Of a DNA stretch of 64,000 nucleotides, positions 52,366-61,209 are shown one piece after another. The notes below the pieces were generated by a model. The model had not been told where the DNA came from. It searched no databases and saw only the letters and a program-made list of their open reading frames with translations. Made by a program: the position numbers and the translations under genes. Every line of letters starts with the position of its first letter. Position 1 is the first letter of the stretch. The stretch comes from Hyphomicrobiaceae bacterium. GTDB lineage: Bacteria; Pseudomonadota; Alphaproteobacteria; Rhizobiales; Hyphomicrobiaceae. The stretch is taken from positions 186,001 to 250,000 of the forward strand of contig JAURWC010000009.1 of the NCBI GenBank assembly GCA_030655135.1. The letters are read 5' to 3'.

Positions 52366-53751
52366 TCACGCTGCATTTGTTGCTGCCCTACGTCCCGACC
52401 AGTCCACCCGCAGCGTGGCGAACATCACGGCGGTTAGGGCCAGGAAGCCGCCGATAGCGCCGGCCAGCAGCGCGTAGTCTTCAAGACGCAGGATCAGGTA
52501 CAGCAGCGCGTAAAGCGCCAGCAGCACGCCGAGCATGATGAGCCCCTTACGCGGGCTCGCCTGCGCCTTAGCGATGTACAGCGCCAGCATGCCGCTCGTT
52601 GCGCCCGCCGCCGTAAGGTACGCCGGCTCGAAGCCGATATGCTCGGCCAGCGACAGCAGCAGCACATAAAAGAACACCATCGCCAGACCGACGAGCAGAT
52701 ACTGCACCGCGTGCACCGGCCGCGCCGAACCTACTTCCATCAGGAACACGGCCATGAACGCCGTCGCCAGGAACATCAGTGCGTATTTCGCCGCGCGCGA
52801 TGCCAGATCGTAGAAATCGACCGGGATGTAATAGTTCACGCCGAACGAAAACGGCGCCAGGCGCTGCGTCGGCCCATCCCCGTATTCGTTGCCACCCCCG
52901 GCCATAGTCCACGCATGCGGCACGCTGCGCGCAAGATGCGGAATCTGCCAGCGCGAGGTGAAACCCTGGTCGCTCACGGCGCGATCCGTCGGCAGGAAAT
53001 TTCCCGTGAAGCTGGGATGCGGCCATGGGCTCTGCAGCGAAACGACGGTATCGCGCGCAACGGGTGCGAAGAACATGCTCGAGCTGCCGTCCAGGTTCAG
53101 CGCGAACGTGAAGTCGAACGCCTTGATGGATTGCCCCTCCACGGCCGGCGAGTTGCCGAGCCGCGCGTGGATGCCCTGCGCGCCGTACCCTGGCAAGCCC
53201 AAACTCGGATCGAACACGACATCTGCACCACCGTTGATTTTCAACGCCGCCGTCGATTTCAGCCCGGAAACGTCGCTGATCGATACGGCCAGCAGCGCAT
53301 CGCTCCAGCGGATCGTCTTCGCATCGGGCGCCACCTCGGCCAAGTTGGGTGCATCGAACCGGCCAGAGAAATTCAACGTGCTTGAGTACACCGTTACATT
53401 GTAGATCGATCGCGACAGCACCTTCGGCACCGCGTTGCCATCGATCGCCGTCGCCGACGGCAGGAACACCGCGCGCCGCTCCTGGATTTCCTCGATCTGC
53501 TTTTCGCCTTGCGTAATCGTGCGCGACACCGTGTAGGGCACCACGAGAAACGGGCCGATGATCGTCTGCTGCTCGCCCCACTCCTGCGCGATCTGCGAGG
53601 CGACGCCCGTCGCATGCTGCGAGCGCTCCTCGATCAGCACCCAGACAAGCAACAACGGAATGGCGAGCATCAAGATCAGCGCCGCAATCAGGAAGAACTT
53701 TACGCCCGGACTGCGCAACGCATGACCGAGGGCAGTCGATAAATTCTCCAC
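52366..53751 (-). CDS. creD: CreD-like inner membrane protein
   Basis: The protein (461 residues from GTG 53751) has one N-terminal helix (KFFLIAALILMLAIPLLLVWVLIEERSQ), a large periplasmic region and five or more C-terminal helices (YALMFLATAFMAVFLMEVGSARPVHAVQYLLVGLAMVFFYVLLLSLAEHIGF and following). ERSQHATGVASQIAQEWGEQQTIIGPFLVVPY is the CreD signature. Length is close to the family (about 450). The GTG has GAGG eight bases ahead. creBC are absent, so control by CreBC is not shown. The upstream frame to 54003 is extra. Confidence 0.9.
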   Translation of the reverse strand: MENLSTALGHALRSPGVKFFLIAALILMLAIPLLLVWVLIEERSQHATGVASQIAQEWGEQQTIIGPFLVVPYTVSRTITQGEKQIEEIQERRAVFLPSATAIDGNAVPKVLSRSIYNVTVYSSTLNFSGRFDAPNLAEVAPDAKTIRWSDALLAVSISDVSGLKSTAALKINGGADVVFDPSLGLPGYGAQGIHARLGNSPAVEGQSIKAFDFTFALNLDGSSSMFFAPVARDTVVSLQSPWPHPSFTGNFLPTDRAVSDQGFTSRWQIPHLARSVPHAWTMAGGGNEYGDGPTQRLAPFSFGVNYYIPVDFYDLASRAAKYALMFLATAFMAVFLMEVGSARPVHAVQYLLVGLAMVFFYVLLLSLAEHIGFEPAYLTAAGATSGMLALYIAKAQASPRKGLIMLGVLLALYALLYLILRLEDYALLAGAIGGFLALTAVMFATLRVDWSGRRAATNAA

Positions 53752-53964
53752 GGAATGAACCTCGCTTTGGATGACTAACTTTGAAGCCTGGCCCCAACCT
53801 GTGCCGATCTGCAGCAGCGCTTGGGTGTCCAGCCGAGCGACATTACTTCGGCGTAACCAGCGCGCCGACAGGAACGGGCGGCACATCCCGGCAATCTCCA
53901 GTACGGACCCGTAACGGCCGGACCTGTCCCAGAGTGTTTCCGGACAACGTGTGCCGCGACGCAA

Positions 53965-53988
53965 GGGGTCAGACCTCGGTCTGACCCC
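53965..53988. repeat. GGGGTCAGACC palindrome
   Basis: Arms 53965-53975 and 53978-53988 pair around TC. It is intergenic and identical in core to the palindrome at 3213. It lies upstream of creD, not at a gene end, so it is not just a terminator. Confidence 0.7.
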
Positions 53989-54144
53989 GGCCACGCGTGA
54001 CACGCCGCCTGTCGCCAGCCCATATCGTCGCTGCCTGCAGCCGACAAGTTGTGGCGAACCGCGCGGACACGCGATACACAGACCCGGCTCGCGTCATCCC
54101 GGCCCCGGCGAACGCCGTCAGTCTCACTTCGTGGCTTCGAAACA

Positions 54145-55143
54145 ATGATCTCCACCACGTTCGCGCGCGCCGCCATTCCGGTCGTCAAAACCGGTAGCGA
54201 CTATCCAATGCAAACGTTGAAGGCAGAGCCGGCCCGGCTATTCGCGCTGCTCGATGCCGCCACGCGTCACGCCCCGGCGGCAGCCCTGCGCCAACTCGAC
54301 AAGATCTCGCGTCATTGGCTCGTGCGCTGGAACAGCCCGCATCTCTCCGAGATCGATGCGATTGCCGAAGCCGTCGGCCGGCCCGGCGTCTACTTCTTTT
54401 CGGTCAACTACGAATGGGGCTGCACCACTGCCGCCAAGCCCGCACCGGATCATAAATCCGCCCGGCTGATGCGCGTGCTGGACTGGCGCACGCCCGGCCT
54501 CGGCCGCAACATCATCGCCGCCGACGTCGATGGTGCGGCTGGCCGCTACCTCACGCTGACATGGCCGGGCTACACCGGCGTGCTGACGGCCATGGCACCC
54601 GGCCGCTTTTCCGCTGCGCTCAACCAGGCCCCGATGCGCAAGCCGTTCGGTGTTTTTGTTCTCGATTGGGCCCAGAACCGCGCGCGCGTCTGGCGCATGC
54701 CGCACCAGATGCCCGGGCATCTTCTGCGCAGCGTCTTCGACGAAGCCAAGAACTTTGCCGATGCCCGTTCGCGCCTCATCACCACGCCGATCTGCGCGCC
54801 GGCGATCTTTACGCTGGCTGGCCTCAAGCCCAACGAAACGGTCGTGATCGAACGTACGGAAACGGAAGCGCGCGTACACGACGGCGCCAACGTGGCCGCC
54901 AATCACTGGCAGGCCGCCGGCTGGCAGGGCCGTCCGCGTGGCCAAAACAGCGCCGGCCGCGCCTGCCAGATGCACGCTATTCCGGCCGACTTCGATACAA
55001 GTTTTCCATGGATGAAAGCGCCGGTTCTGAACGATCACACGCGGCTCGTCGCGATGGCCGATGCCTCTCAGGCCCGACTGATCGCGCAAGGCTGGGAAGC
55101 CGACGGCCCCGCCACCCTGCCGCTCGACATCACGCTGCTATAG
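54145..55143 (+). CDS. Ntn-hydrolase-like protein (choloylglycine hydrolase/NAAA superfamily)
   Basis: The protein (332 residues from ATG 54145) has WGCTTAAKP with Cys93 as candidate nucleophile, then RLMRVLDW (the Arg and Asp that support the nucleophile in this superfamily), GYTGVLTAMAPGRFSAALNQAP, and NHWQ, an Asn at the expected later position. This pattern fits N-terminal nucleophile amidases such as bile salt hydrolase, penicillin acylase or N-acylethanolamine amidase, where Gly92-Cys93 would be self-cleaved. Substrate unknown. The start is uncertain (ATG at 54208 is possible). It is tail to tail with tctB. Confidence 0.65.
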   Translation: MISTTFARAAIPVVKTGSDYPMQTLKAEPARLFALLDAATRHAPAAALRQLDKISRHWLVRWNSPHLSEIDAIAEAVGRPGVYFFSVNYEWGCTTAAKPAPDHKSARLMRVLDWRTPGLGRNIIAADVDGAAGRYLTLTWPGYTGVLTAMAPGRFSAALNQAPMRKPFGVFVLDWAQNRARVWRMPHQMPGHLLRSVFDEAKNFADARSRLITTPICAPAIFTLAGLKPNETVVIERTETEARVHDGANVAANHWQAAGWQGRPRGQNSAGRACQMHAIPADFDTSFPWMKAPVLNDHTRLVAMADASQARLIAQGWEADGPATLPLDITLL

Positions 55144-55151
55144 CGGCCCGA

Positions 55152-55688
55152 TCAATATCCGAGCCACGCCTCGAGCGGACCCTTCGGCAGGGGTACCATG
55201 AACCAGCGCTCGAACATGAAGAACAGCGCCAGCGGCACGGCAACGCCCACGGCAAGTGATTTCGGTAGCTTCTCGCGGCCGATGATCATCATGAACAGCG
55301 CGATGAAGAAGCCGGACGCCGCGTAAATGCCGATGTAGTGAATGGCCACCACGTAGAGCACGAGCGGCAGCAGCACGCTCAACACGCGCCCGAATCCTGC
55401 CGTTGTCACGAAGACCGGATCTTCGCCTTCCGCTCCATGGCGCAGCACGCGAACGATGTTGGCGAAGCTGGCCGCGCCCATCAGTGATGCAACGATAAAC
55501 GGGAAGAAGCCGGACGCGGGCCCCTGCCCTTCCACCCAGCCGAAACCCAACCGCACGCATTCGCGGATCACGACAGCGGACAACACCAGCAGCGCCAGGG
55601 ACGTCGCGATCTCCATCGTCTTGGCGGAAACGAGCGGATGCTCCCGGTCTTCCGGAGCGTGCTCGGCGTGCGGGACTTCTTCGGTCAT
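55152..55688 (-). CDS. tctB: Tripartite tricarboxylate transporter small membrane subunit (TctB)
   Basis: The 178-residue protein has four hydrophobic helices (MEIATSLALLVLSAVVIRECV, SGFFPFIVASLMGAASFANIV, LSVLLPLVLYVVAIHYIGIYAASGFFIALFMMII, AVGVAVPLALFFMFERWFMV). It is the small membrane partner of TctA. It is the last of three genes and begins 59 bases after tctC. Confidence 0.88.
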   Translation of the reverse strand: MTEEVPHAEHAPEDREHPLVSAKTMEIATSLALLVLSAVVIRECVRLGFGWVEGQGPASGFFPFIVASLMGAASFANIVRVLRHGAEGEDPVFVTTAGFGRVLSVLLPLVLYVVAIHYIGIYAASGFFIALFMMIIGREKLPKSLAVGVAVPLALFFMFERWFMVPLPKGPLEAWLGY

Positions 55689-55714
55689 GGTCTATCCAAA
55701 TCAATCAAACGGCG

Positions 55715-55741
55715 CGGGCCGGCCCGCAAAGAGCCGGCCCG
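55715..55741 (-). terminator. Hairpin between tctC and tctB
   Basis: CGGGCCGGC (55715-55723) and GCCGGCCCG (55733-55741) form a nine-base stem just after the tctC stop. It could terminate part of the transcript or protect the tctC mRNA, giving more binding protein than membrane subunit. Confidence 0.55.
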
Positions 55742-55747
55742 ACTTTG

Positions 55748-56773
55748 TTACTGCTGCGGCGCTGCGAGGAAACCGGCTTCCTCCATCAACGCCTTATGCT
55801 TGCCTTCAGTCTCCGTCAGCCAGGCCTTGAACTCGTCGCCCTTCAGCGACGTCTGGTTGAAGGCGCCGTCCTGCATGAACTTCTTCCAGTCGTCCGTCGC
55901 CATCACCTTGGCGAACAGATCCTGGTAGAACGCCACCTCTTCCGGCTTGGCGTCGGGCCCCATGAAGATACCGCGCAGCATCTGGTACTGCACGTCGACG
56001 CCGGCTTCCTGGCACGTCGGGATATCAGCCCAGCTCATGTCCGCTGTGATCTTGTCTGTGTAGGTGCTGCGCGCCTTGTCGAAGATGCACAGCGGCCGTA
56101 GCGCGCCAGATTTCCAATGCGTCGCCGCCTCGATGGGGTTGTTGACCGTCGAGTTGACATGGCCGCCCACCAGCTGCGTCGCCACGGCGCCACCGCCCTG
56201 GTACGGCACGTACGTGAACTTCTTAGGCGCGATCTGCTTTTCCAGTGCGACCGTGATGATCTGGTCTTCCTGCTTGGAACCGGTGCCGCCCATCTTGAAC
56301 GTCTTGTCGTCGCCGGCCTTCACGGCCTCGACATAGTCTTTCGCGGTCTTGTAGGGCGTTGTCGCGTTCACCCAAAGAACGAACTGGTCCAGCGCCAGCA
56401 TCTGCACCGGCGTCAGGTCTTTCCAGTTGAACGGAACGCCCGTTCCCAGCGGCGTCGTGAACAGGTTCGACAATGTGATGGCGATCGTGTGCGGCTGCCC
56501 CTTGGCGCCCTTGACTTCAAGGAAGCCTTCAGCACCCGCGCCGCCCGCCTTGTTCACCACGACAACGGGCTGTGCCATCAGCTGGTTCTTGGCAATGACG
56601 CCCTGGATAAAACGCGCCATCTGGTCCGCGCCGCCGCCCGTGCCCGCCGGCACGATGAAGGTTACGGGGCGCGTAGGCTCCCAGGCCGAGGCAGCCGTCG
56701 GCAACGCGGCCACAGTCGTGAGCAGTCCGGCAACGGTCAGAAGTGTTCGGTGCTTTGTGGTCAGTGAGCGCAT
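55748..56773 (-). CDS. tctC: Tripartite tricarboxylate transporter substrate-binding protein (TctC)
   Basis: The 341-residue protein has a signal peptide (LLTVAGLLTTVAALPTAASA) and the Bug/TctC fold: WEPTRPVTFIVPAGTGGGADQMAR, VVNKAGGAGAEGFLEVKG and KFTYVPYQGGGAVATQLVGGHV. It binds a carboxylate in the periplasm. It lies between tctA and tctB. The ligand is not known; the family takes citrate, tartrate and many other carboxylates. Confidence 0.9.
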   Translation of the reverse strand: MRSLTTKHRTLLTVAGLLTTVAALPTAASAWEPTRPVTFIVPAGTGGGADQMARFIQGVIAKNQLMAQPVVVVNKAGGAGAEGFLEVKGAKGQPHTIAITLSNLFTTPLGTGVPFNWKDLTPVQMLALDQFVLWVNATTPYKTAKDYVEAVKAGDDKTFKMGGTGSKQEDQIITVALEKQIAPKKFTYVPYQGGGAVATQLVGGHVNSTVNNPIEAATHWKSGALRPLCIFDKARSTYTDKITADMSWADIPTCQEAGVDVQYQMLRGIFMGPDAKPEEVAFYQDLFAKVMATDDWKKFMQDGAFNQTSLKGDEFKAWLTETEGKHKALMEEAGFLAAPQQ

Positions 56774-56823
56774 CGGAAATCTCCCTAGGCCTGAGACAAG
56801 TCAGGATGTGTTGCGTGTTCTCG

Positions 56824-58350
56824 TTAAGCGGACTTTCCCGCCTGCGACACCGGATCGGTCGGTCCGATCAGCCTTTCCCGTAGCCAGCCGAACATCGGCC
56901 AGAACAGCAGGATCAGACCGAGGGTCATGATCGAGCTGACGAGCCAGTTCGAGTAGAAGATGGAGAGACTGCCTTGGCTGCCGAGCAGCGCCTGGCGGAA
57001 GGCTTCTTCGGCCTTGTCGCCCAGCACGATCGCCAGCACCAGCGGCGCGAGCGGGTATTTCAATTTGTTGAACACGTAGCCGACGACGCCGAAGCCCAGC
57101 ATCATCCACACGTCGAACATCGAATTGTGCACGGTGTAGGCGCCGATGGCGCACACCACGAGAATGATTGGCGCAATGATCGGAAACGGAACGCGCAGGA
57201 TCGCCGCGAACAGCGGCACGCACGTCAGCACGATCAACAAGCCGACGACATTGCCGAGATACATCGACGCGATGAGGCCCCACACGAAGTCATGCTGTTC
57301 GATGAACAGCATCGGACCCGGCTGCAGACCCCAGATCATGAGACCGCCGAGCAGCACCGCTGCAGTCGGCGAACCTGGAATACCCAGCGTCAGCATCGGC
57401 AGCAGGGCACTGGTGCCGGCAGCATGCGCTGCCGTTTCAGGCGCGATGACGCCCTCGATCTCACCCTTGCCGAAGTTGTTGCGATTGCGCGAAAAGCGCT
57501 TTGCGAGACCATAAGCCATGAACGACGCCGGCGTCGCGCCGCCCGGCGTTATGCCCATCCAGCAGCCGACCAGGCAGCTGCGGATCGATGTCGCCCAGTA
57601 GGACGGCAGCTTCTTCCAGGTATCGAGAACTTTGCGGAAGTGCAGCTTGCCCGTATTGCCCTTGAACGACAGGCCATCTTCGATCGAGCACAGGATCTCG
57701 CCGATGCCGAACAGGCCGATGACCGCGATCAGGAAGTCGAAGCCCGACAGCAATTCCGGATGGCCGAACGTCATCCGCAACGTGCCGGTCATCTTGTCGA
57801 GACCGACGGCGCCCAGCGCGAAGCCGAGGCACATCGCCGCCACGACCTTGAACGGCGTGCCTCGGCTCATGCCGATGAAGCTGGCGAACGTGAGGAAGAA
57901 CACGGCGAAAAATTCAACAGGCCCGAACTGCAAAGCGAACTTCGCGACCAGCGGCGCCAGGAACGTGATCATGATCACGGCAACCAGCGCGCCGATGAAC
58001 GACGACGTGAACGCGGCGGTCAGCGCTTCTTCCGATCGGCCTTCCCGCGCCATGGGATGGCCATCGAAGGTCGTCGCCACGGACCACGGCTCACCAGGTA
58101 TGTTGAACAGGATCGAAGTGATCGCCCCGCCGAACAACGCCCCCCAATAAATGCACGAGAGCATGATGATCGCCGACGTCGGCGGCATCGTGAATGTCAG
58201 CGGCAGTAGGATGGCGACGCCGTTCGCGCCCCCCAGTCCGGGCAACACGCCGATAATGACACCGAGAACGATGCCAATGCCCATTAGCATGAGGTTGTAT
58301 GGCGTTAACGCCACAGAGAACCCATGCATCAACGATGCGATATCTTCCAC
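56824..58350 (-). CDS. tctA: Tripartite tricarboxylate transporter large membrane subunit (TctA)
   Basis: The 508-residue protein has about 12 hydrophobic helices. LGVIIGVLPGLGGANGVAILLPLTFTMPPTSAIIMLSCIYWGALFGGAITSILFNIPGEP is the conserved TctA N-terminal block (split over helices 1-3), and ALLPMLTLGIPGSPTAAVLLGGLMIWGLQPGP the second. It is the transport channel that takes substrate from TctC. It is the first gene of the operon, divergent from nothing, and downstream of the cupin regulator on the same strand (302-base gap). Confidence 0.93.
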   Translation of the reverse strand: MEDIASLMHGFSVALTPYNLMLMGIGIVLGVIIGVLPGLGGANGVAILLPLTFTMPPTSAIIMLSCIYWGALFGGAITSILFNIPGEPWSVATTFDGHPMAREGRSEEALTAAFTSSFIGALVAVIMITFLAPLVAKFALQFGPVEFFAVFFLTFASFIGMSRGTPFKVVAAMCLGFALGAVGLDKMTGTLRMTFGHPELLSGFDFLIAVIGLFGIGEILCSIEDGLSFKGNTGKLHFRKVLDTWKKLPSYWATSIRSCLVGCWMGITPGGATPASFMAYGLAKRFSRNRNNFGKGEIEGVIAPETAAHAAGTSALLPMLTLGIPGSPTAAVLLGGLMIWGLQPGPMLFIEQHDFVWGLIASMYLGNVVGLLIVLTCVPLFAAILRVPFPIIAPIILVVCAIGAYTVHNSMFDVWMMLGFGVVGYVFNKLKYPLAPLVLAIVLGDKAEEAFRQALLGSQGSLSIFYSNWLVSSIMTLGLILLFWPMFGWLRERLIGPTDPVSQAGKSA

Positions 58351-58652
58351 GCTGGCTTTTCCAACCCCTTGCGCCGCGCGAATTCAGCCATTCCCGGCCG
58401 CGACCGCGGTCATTTGTCAGTTTCGTCAACCCGGGACGAACCGGCCCAAGGGTCGGCAATCTGCCAACTCCGGTTGTACCTTAGTTCAAGCCCATAAGCG
58501 CGAGCACCTTGCTGAAAAAAATGTTTCCTGACAAGACGGCGCGAACGTTTCTCGCTCGCGGAACCGCCGCATAATTAATCAGCGGCCGTGTGCAGCGCGA
58601 AACGGGCAGCCTGAATTTCTGGAAATTGCGGAGGCGCGGCTATGGCCAGGCG

Positions 58653-59369
58653 TCAGGCGACGCCGGTAGCGTACGTCACGACGACATAGAGCCGGGCCGG
58701 CTCGGATCCAGCATTACGGTAAACGTGCGGCTGGTCGGCGGCAAACAGCAGCGCGTCGCCGCCCCGCAAGAGCACCGGGCGCTCACGCCCGACGATGACT
58801 TCGACGCTGCCCTCTTCAACCACGAGGTTTTCCCGCGTTCCCGCGGCGCGTGGCTTGTTTTCTTCGCGATGGCCGGGCTGGATCGTCACCTCGTAGAACT
58901 CAACCCGCCGCTCACCGCCCAGCGGAAACAGCGCGCGGGCCACGAACTTGCCTTCGCTCGAAACGATGGCGTGCGTCTTGCTCGGCCGAAGCACTTCGGT
59001 CTCGACGGCATCCTGCGATGTCAAAAGTCCGGGAATGGAAACGTCCAGCGCCACCGCGATCTTGGCCAACAGACCCACGGTCGGCACGCTGCGTCCGGTT
59101 TCGATCTGCCCCAGCATGGCCCGGCTCACGCCCGACAGCTTCGCCAACCGCTCCAGCGAATAGCCCTGCCGCCGCCGTAACCGCTTCAGATTTTGGCCGA
59201 CCACCCTGGCCAGGACCGCCGGGGCGGACGCCGCCCTATCTTGCACCGAGTCCTGCGCCGAGGCTTCCGCCCGAGCGGCTGCGTCCGCGATCTTTCGAGC
59301 CATGTCTGCCTGCGGCGCTGCATCGGCGCTCAGGGGGGAAGCGAGATCACTCTCTAGGACATGAGACAT
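58653..59369 (-). CDS. XRE-family regulator with cupin domain
   Basis: The 238-residue protein has a helix-turn-helix (about 58-110: NLKRLRRRQGYSLERLAKLSGVSRAMLGQIETGRSVPTV) and a C-terminal cupin (about 145-235: EFYEVTIQPGHREENKPRA, ENLVVEEGSVEVIVG, GDALLFAADQPHVYRNAG). Such proteins sense a small ligand and act on nearby operons. It lies upstream of tctA, so it may regulate the transporter. The first 50 residues are Ala-rich and disordered, and a start at 59303 (MARKIADAAARAE) is possible. Confidence 0.85.
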   Translation of the reverse strand: MSHVLESDLASPLSADAAPQADMARKIADAAARAEASAQDSVQDRAASAPAVLARVVGQNLKRLRRRQGYSLERLAKLSGVSRAMLGQIETGRSVPTVGLLAKIAVALDVSIPGLLTSQDAVETEVLRPSKTHAIVSSEGKFVARALFPLGGERRVEFYEVTIQPGHREENKPRAAGTRENLVVEEGSVEVIVGRERPVLLRGGDALLFAADQPHVYRNAGSEPARLYVVVTYATGVA

Positions 59370-59597
59370 GGGTTTCGCTCGCCGGCCTGTCGCTGCTGTG
59401 TGGCAAATCGCGAGCCTGAGACAGGGGCATCGGACGGTCTGCAGCGTCGCCGGGAGAGGTTACGCAGACCGCCCGATTTCCCTCGTGCTCAAGTCGCAAG
59501 ACAGACGCTACGGGCTGGGCCCGCCGCCGGGAACGAAGAAGATGTGCAAAGCTTATTCAGCGGTCTTGGATAGGCGCGGCGCCCGGCTGCGACCGAA

Positions 59598-61109
59598 TTA
59601 ACGGCGCAGTTCAGCCGCGTTGGCCCCGGCAAGGCCACCCGACACTGCGGCGCTCAATGCCGACGATCCGGCCTTCCGGGCCACGCTTTCGGGCACGATC
59701 CAAAGGCGATAACTCGCCGACTGAGACCCTTTCGAACAGCGCAGATACCCGCCTGCCGCCGTGCAGGAGCGATCCGTTTCAACCGACATCTTCTCCCGGC
59801 GATCGTGGCGCAGGATGCGCATGTCGATAGGCTGCACATCGAAACGCCCCGCCCCAACGGGTACATCCCGGAATACGCATACCAAGGAGTGCCGGCACGC
59901 ACCGGCCCGCTGGCCCAGGGTATTGCCCGGTCCGAACGCGCGACCACGTGTCATCGCTGTTGCTGCCTGCTCGACACCGTTGCCAACATAACAGTTCTCA
60001 CCGATGCAAATGATGGGATCGGCGGTCTTCTCGTAGCGGCGGATGCCACGCGACCCCGGTTCCATGACGAGCAGGATCGTCGCCCGCGTTTCACCGTCGA
60101 TGGCCATGGCCACGCTGTCCGCGGAGTTCTCGATCGCGACTGGCTGAGGAACCTTAACGGCCCGTGCTGCGGGTGCCGCAATTTGCTCCTGGCCGCCTTG
60201 GGCAGACGCCTGAACGTCGCCTTCCGGCTGCGGTGGATTGCCGAGAGCGCTATAGCCCTCACCAAGTTCCTTTGCGGCTCGCTGCTCGCGCGCCCGGGCC
60301 AGCTTCTCGCTCAACCGGCGTGCCTCGTCCTCGCGCTCAGCTTCCATGCGGCGCTGCGCGTCGGCGTCCTGCTGCCGTTGCGCATCCGCCTGCCGTGCAC
60401 TTTCAATCCGGGCCTTCGCCGCCTCGACTTCGCGGCGCCCTGCCTCTGCCTTCTCGGCGGCGAGACGCTCTGCATCGGCCTTCTCGGCGGCAACACGCTC
60501 TGCCTGCGCCTTCTCGGACGCCAAACGTTCTGCCTCCGCCCTCTCGGACGCGCGACGCTCTGCAGCGGCCACACGCTTCATTTCAGCGTCCTTGATGCGC
60601 GCCGCTTCCCGCGCCGCACGCTCTCGCGCGGCCTTGTCTTCGGCGAGGTCTTCCTCAGCCTTGCGCTTTTCCTCGGCCAGGCGCGACGCATCATCGGCAG
60701 CCCGGCGATCCGCCTCGGCCTTTTCCGCCGCGAGCCGCTGCTGCTCCGCCTCTCGCGTTGCCGTCTCAGCCGCTTCTTTTGCAGCGCGCTCGCGTGCGGC
60801 TGTCTCGCCAGCTATCCGCTGTTCTTCAGCGCGACGTTTGCTATCGGCTGCCCGCGCCTGGTCAGCGGCTTCGGCTTTGGCCCGCTCCAGCATCTCGGCC
60901 TCGTCGGCCTTTAGGCGCGCCTCATCGTCGAGCTTGCGCTCCAGGGCCTGACGATCCTTGTCAGCGGAAGACAGCGCGCTATCGGTATCATGCGCAAATC
61001 TGTCGGCGATGGAATGGGCAGCACTATCATTGGCGCGCGCCGGTGCAGCGCTCACGAACGCCGCCACACTCACGAGACCCAGCAAAGTCCGCCAGCGCAC
61101 CGTCGCCAT
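59598..61109 (-). CDS. Secreted coiled-coil protein with conserved C-terminal domain
   Basis: The protein (503 residues) has a signal peptide (LLGLVSVAAFVSAAPARA), then about 230 residues of Ala/Glu/Lys/Arg heptad coiled coil with repeated AERLAAEKAEA-type units. A Cys-containing C-terminal domain follows (about 325-490: ICIGENCYVGNGVEQAATAM, GPGNTLGQRAGACRHSLVCVFRDV, IDMRILRHDRRE). I recognise the C-terminal block as one that recurs in Hyphomicrobiales hypotheticals. Function unknown. The repeat-like coding sequence explains many overlapping frames. Confidence 0.8.
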   Translation of the reverse strand: MATVRWRTLLGLVSVAAFVSAAPARANDSAAHSIADRFAHDTDSALSSADKDRQALERKLDDEARLKADEAEMLERAKAEAADQARAADSKRRAEEQRIAGETAARERAAKEAAETATREAEQQRLAAEKAEADRRAADDASRLAEEKRKAEEDLAEDKAARERAAREAARIKDAEMKRVAAAERRASERAEAERLASEKAQAERVAAEKADAERLAAEKAEAGRREVEAAKARIESARQADAQRQQDADAQRRMEAEREDEARRLSEKLARAREQRAAKELGEGYSALGNPPQPEGDVQASAQGGQEQIAAPAARAVKVPQPVAIENSADSVAMAIDGETRATILLVMEPGSRGIRRYEKTADPIICIGENCYVGNGVEQAATAMTRGRAFGPGNTLGQRAGACRHSLVCVFRDVPVGAGRFDVQPIDMRILRHDRREKMSVETDRSCTAAGGYLRCSKGSQSASYRLWIVPESVARKAGSSALSAAVSGGLAGANAAELRR

Positions 61110-61209
61110 GGCCCGCACCCATATCCCTATGATTCCGCCGCAGGCACTGTCAGATGAAATTCAGGCAACAAAACGCTTGAAGCGAGTCAATCCAAAGACT
61201 CCGGCTGCG

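Noticed and set aside
56974-58209. Plus-strand 411-codon frame opposite tctA
   Set aside because: Antisense shadow of a clear membrane protein; composition is dominated by Arg, His, Asp and Gln as expected for such shadows.
59805-60914. Plus-strand 369-codon frame opposite the coiled-coil gene
   Set aside because: The repetitive Ala/Glu/Lys coding sequence produces open antisense frames; the product is an unnatural Arg/Leu/Cys-rich sequence.
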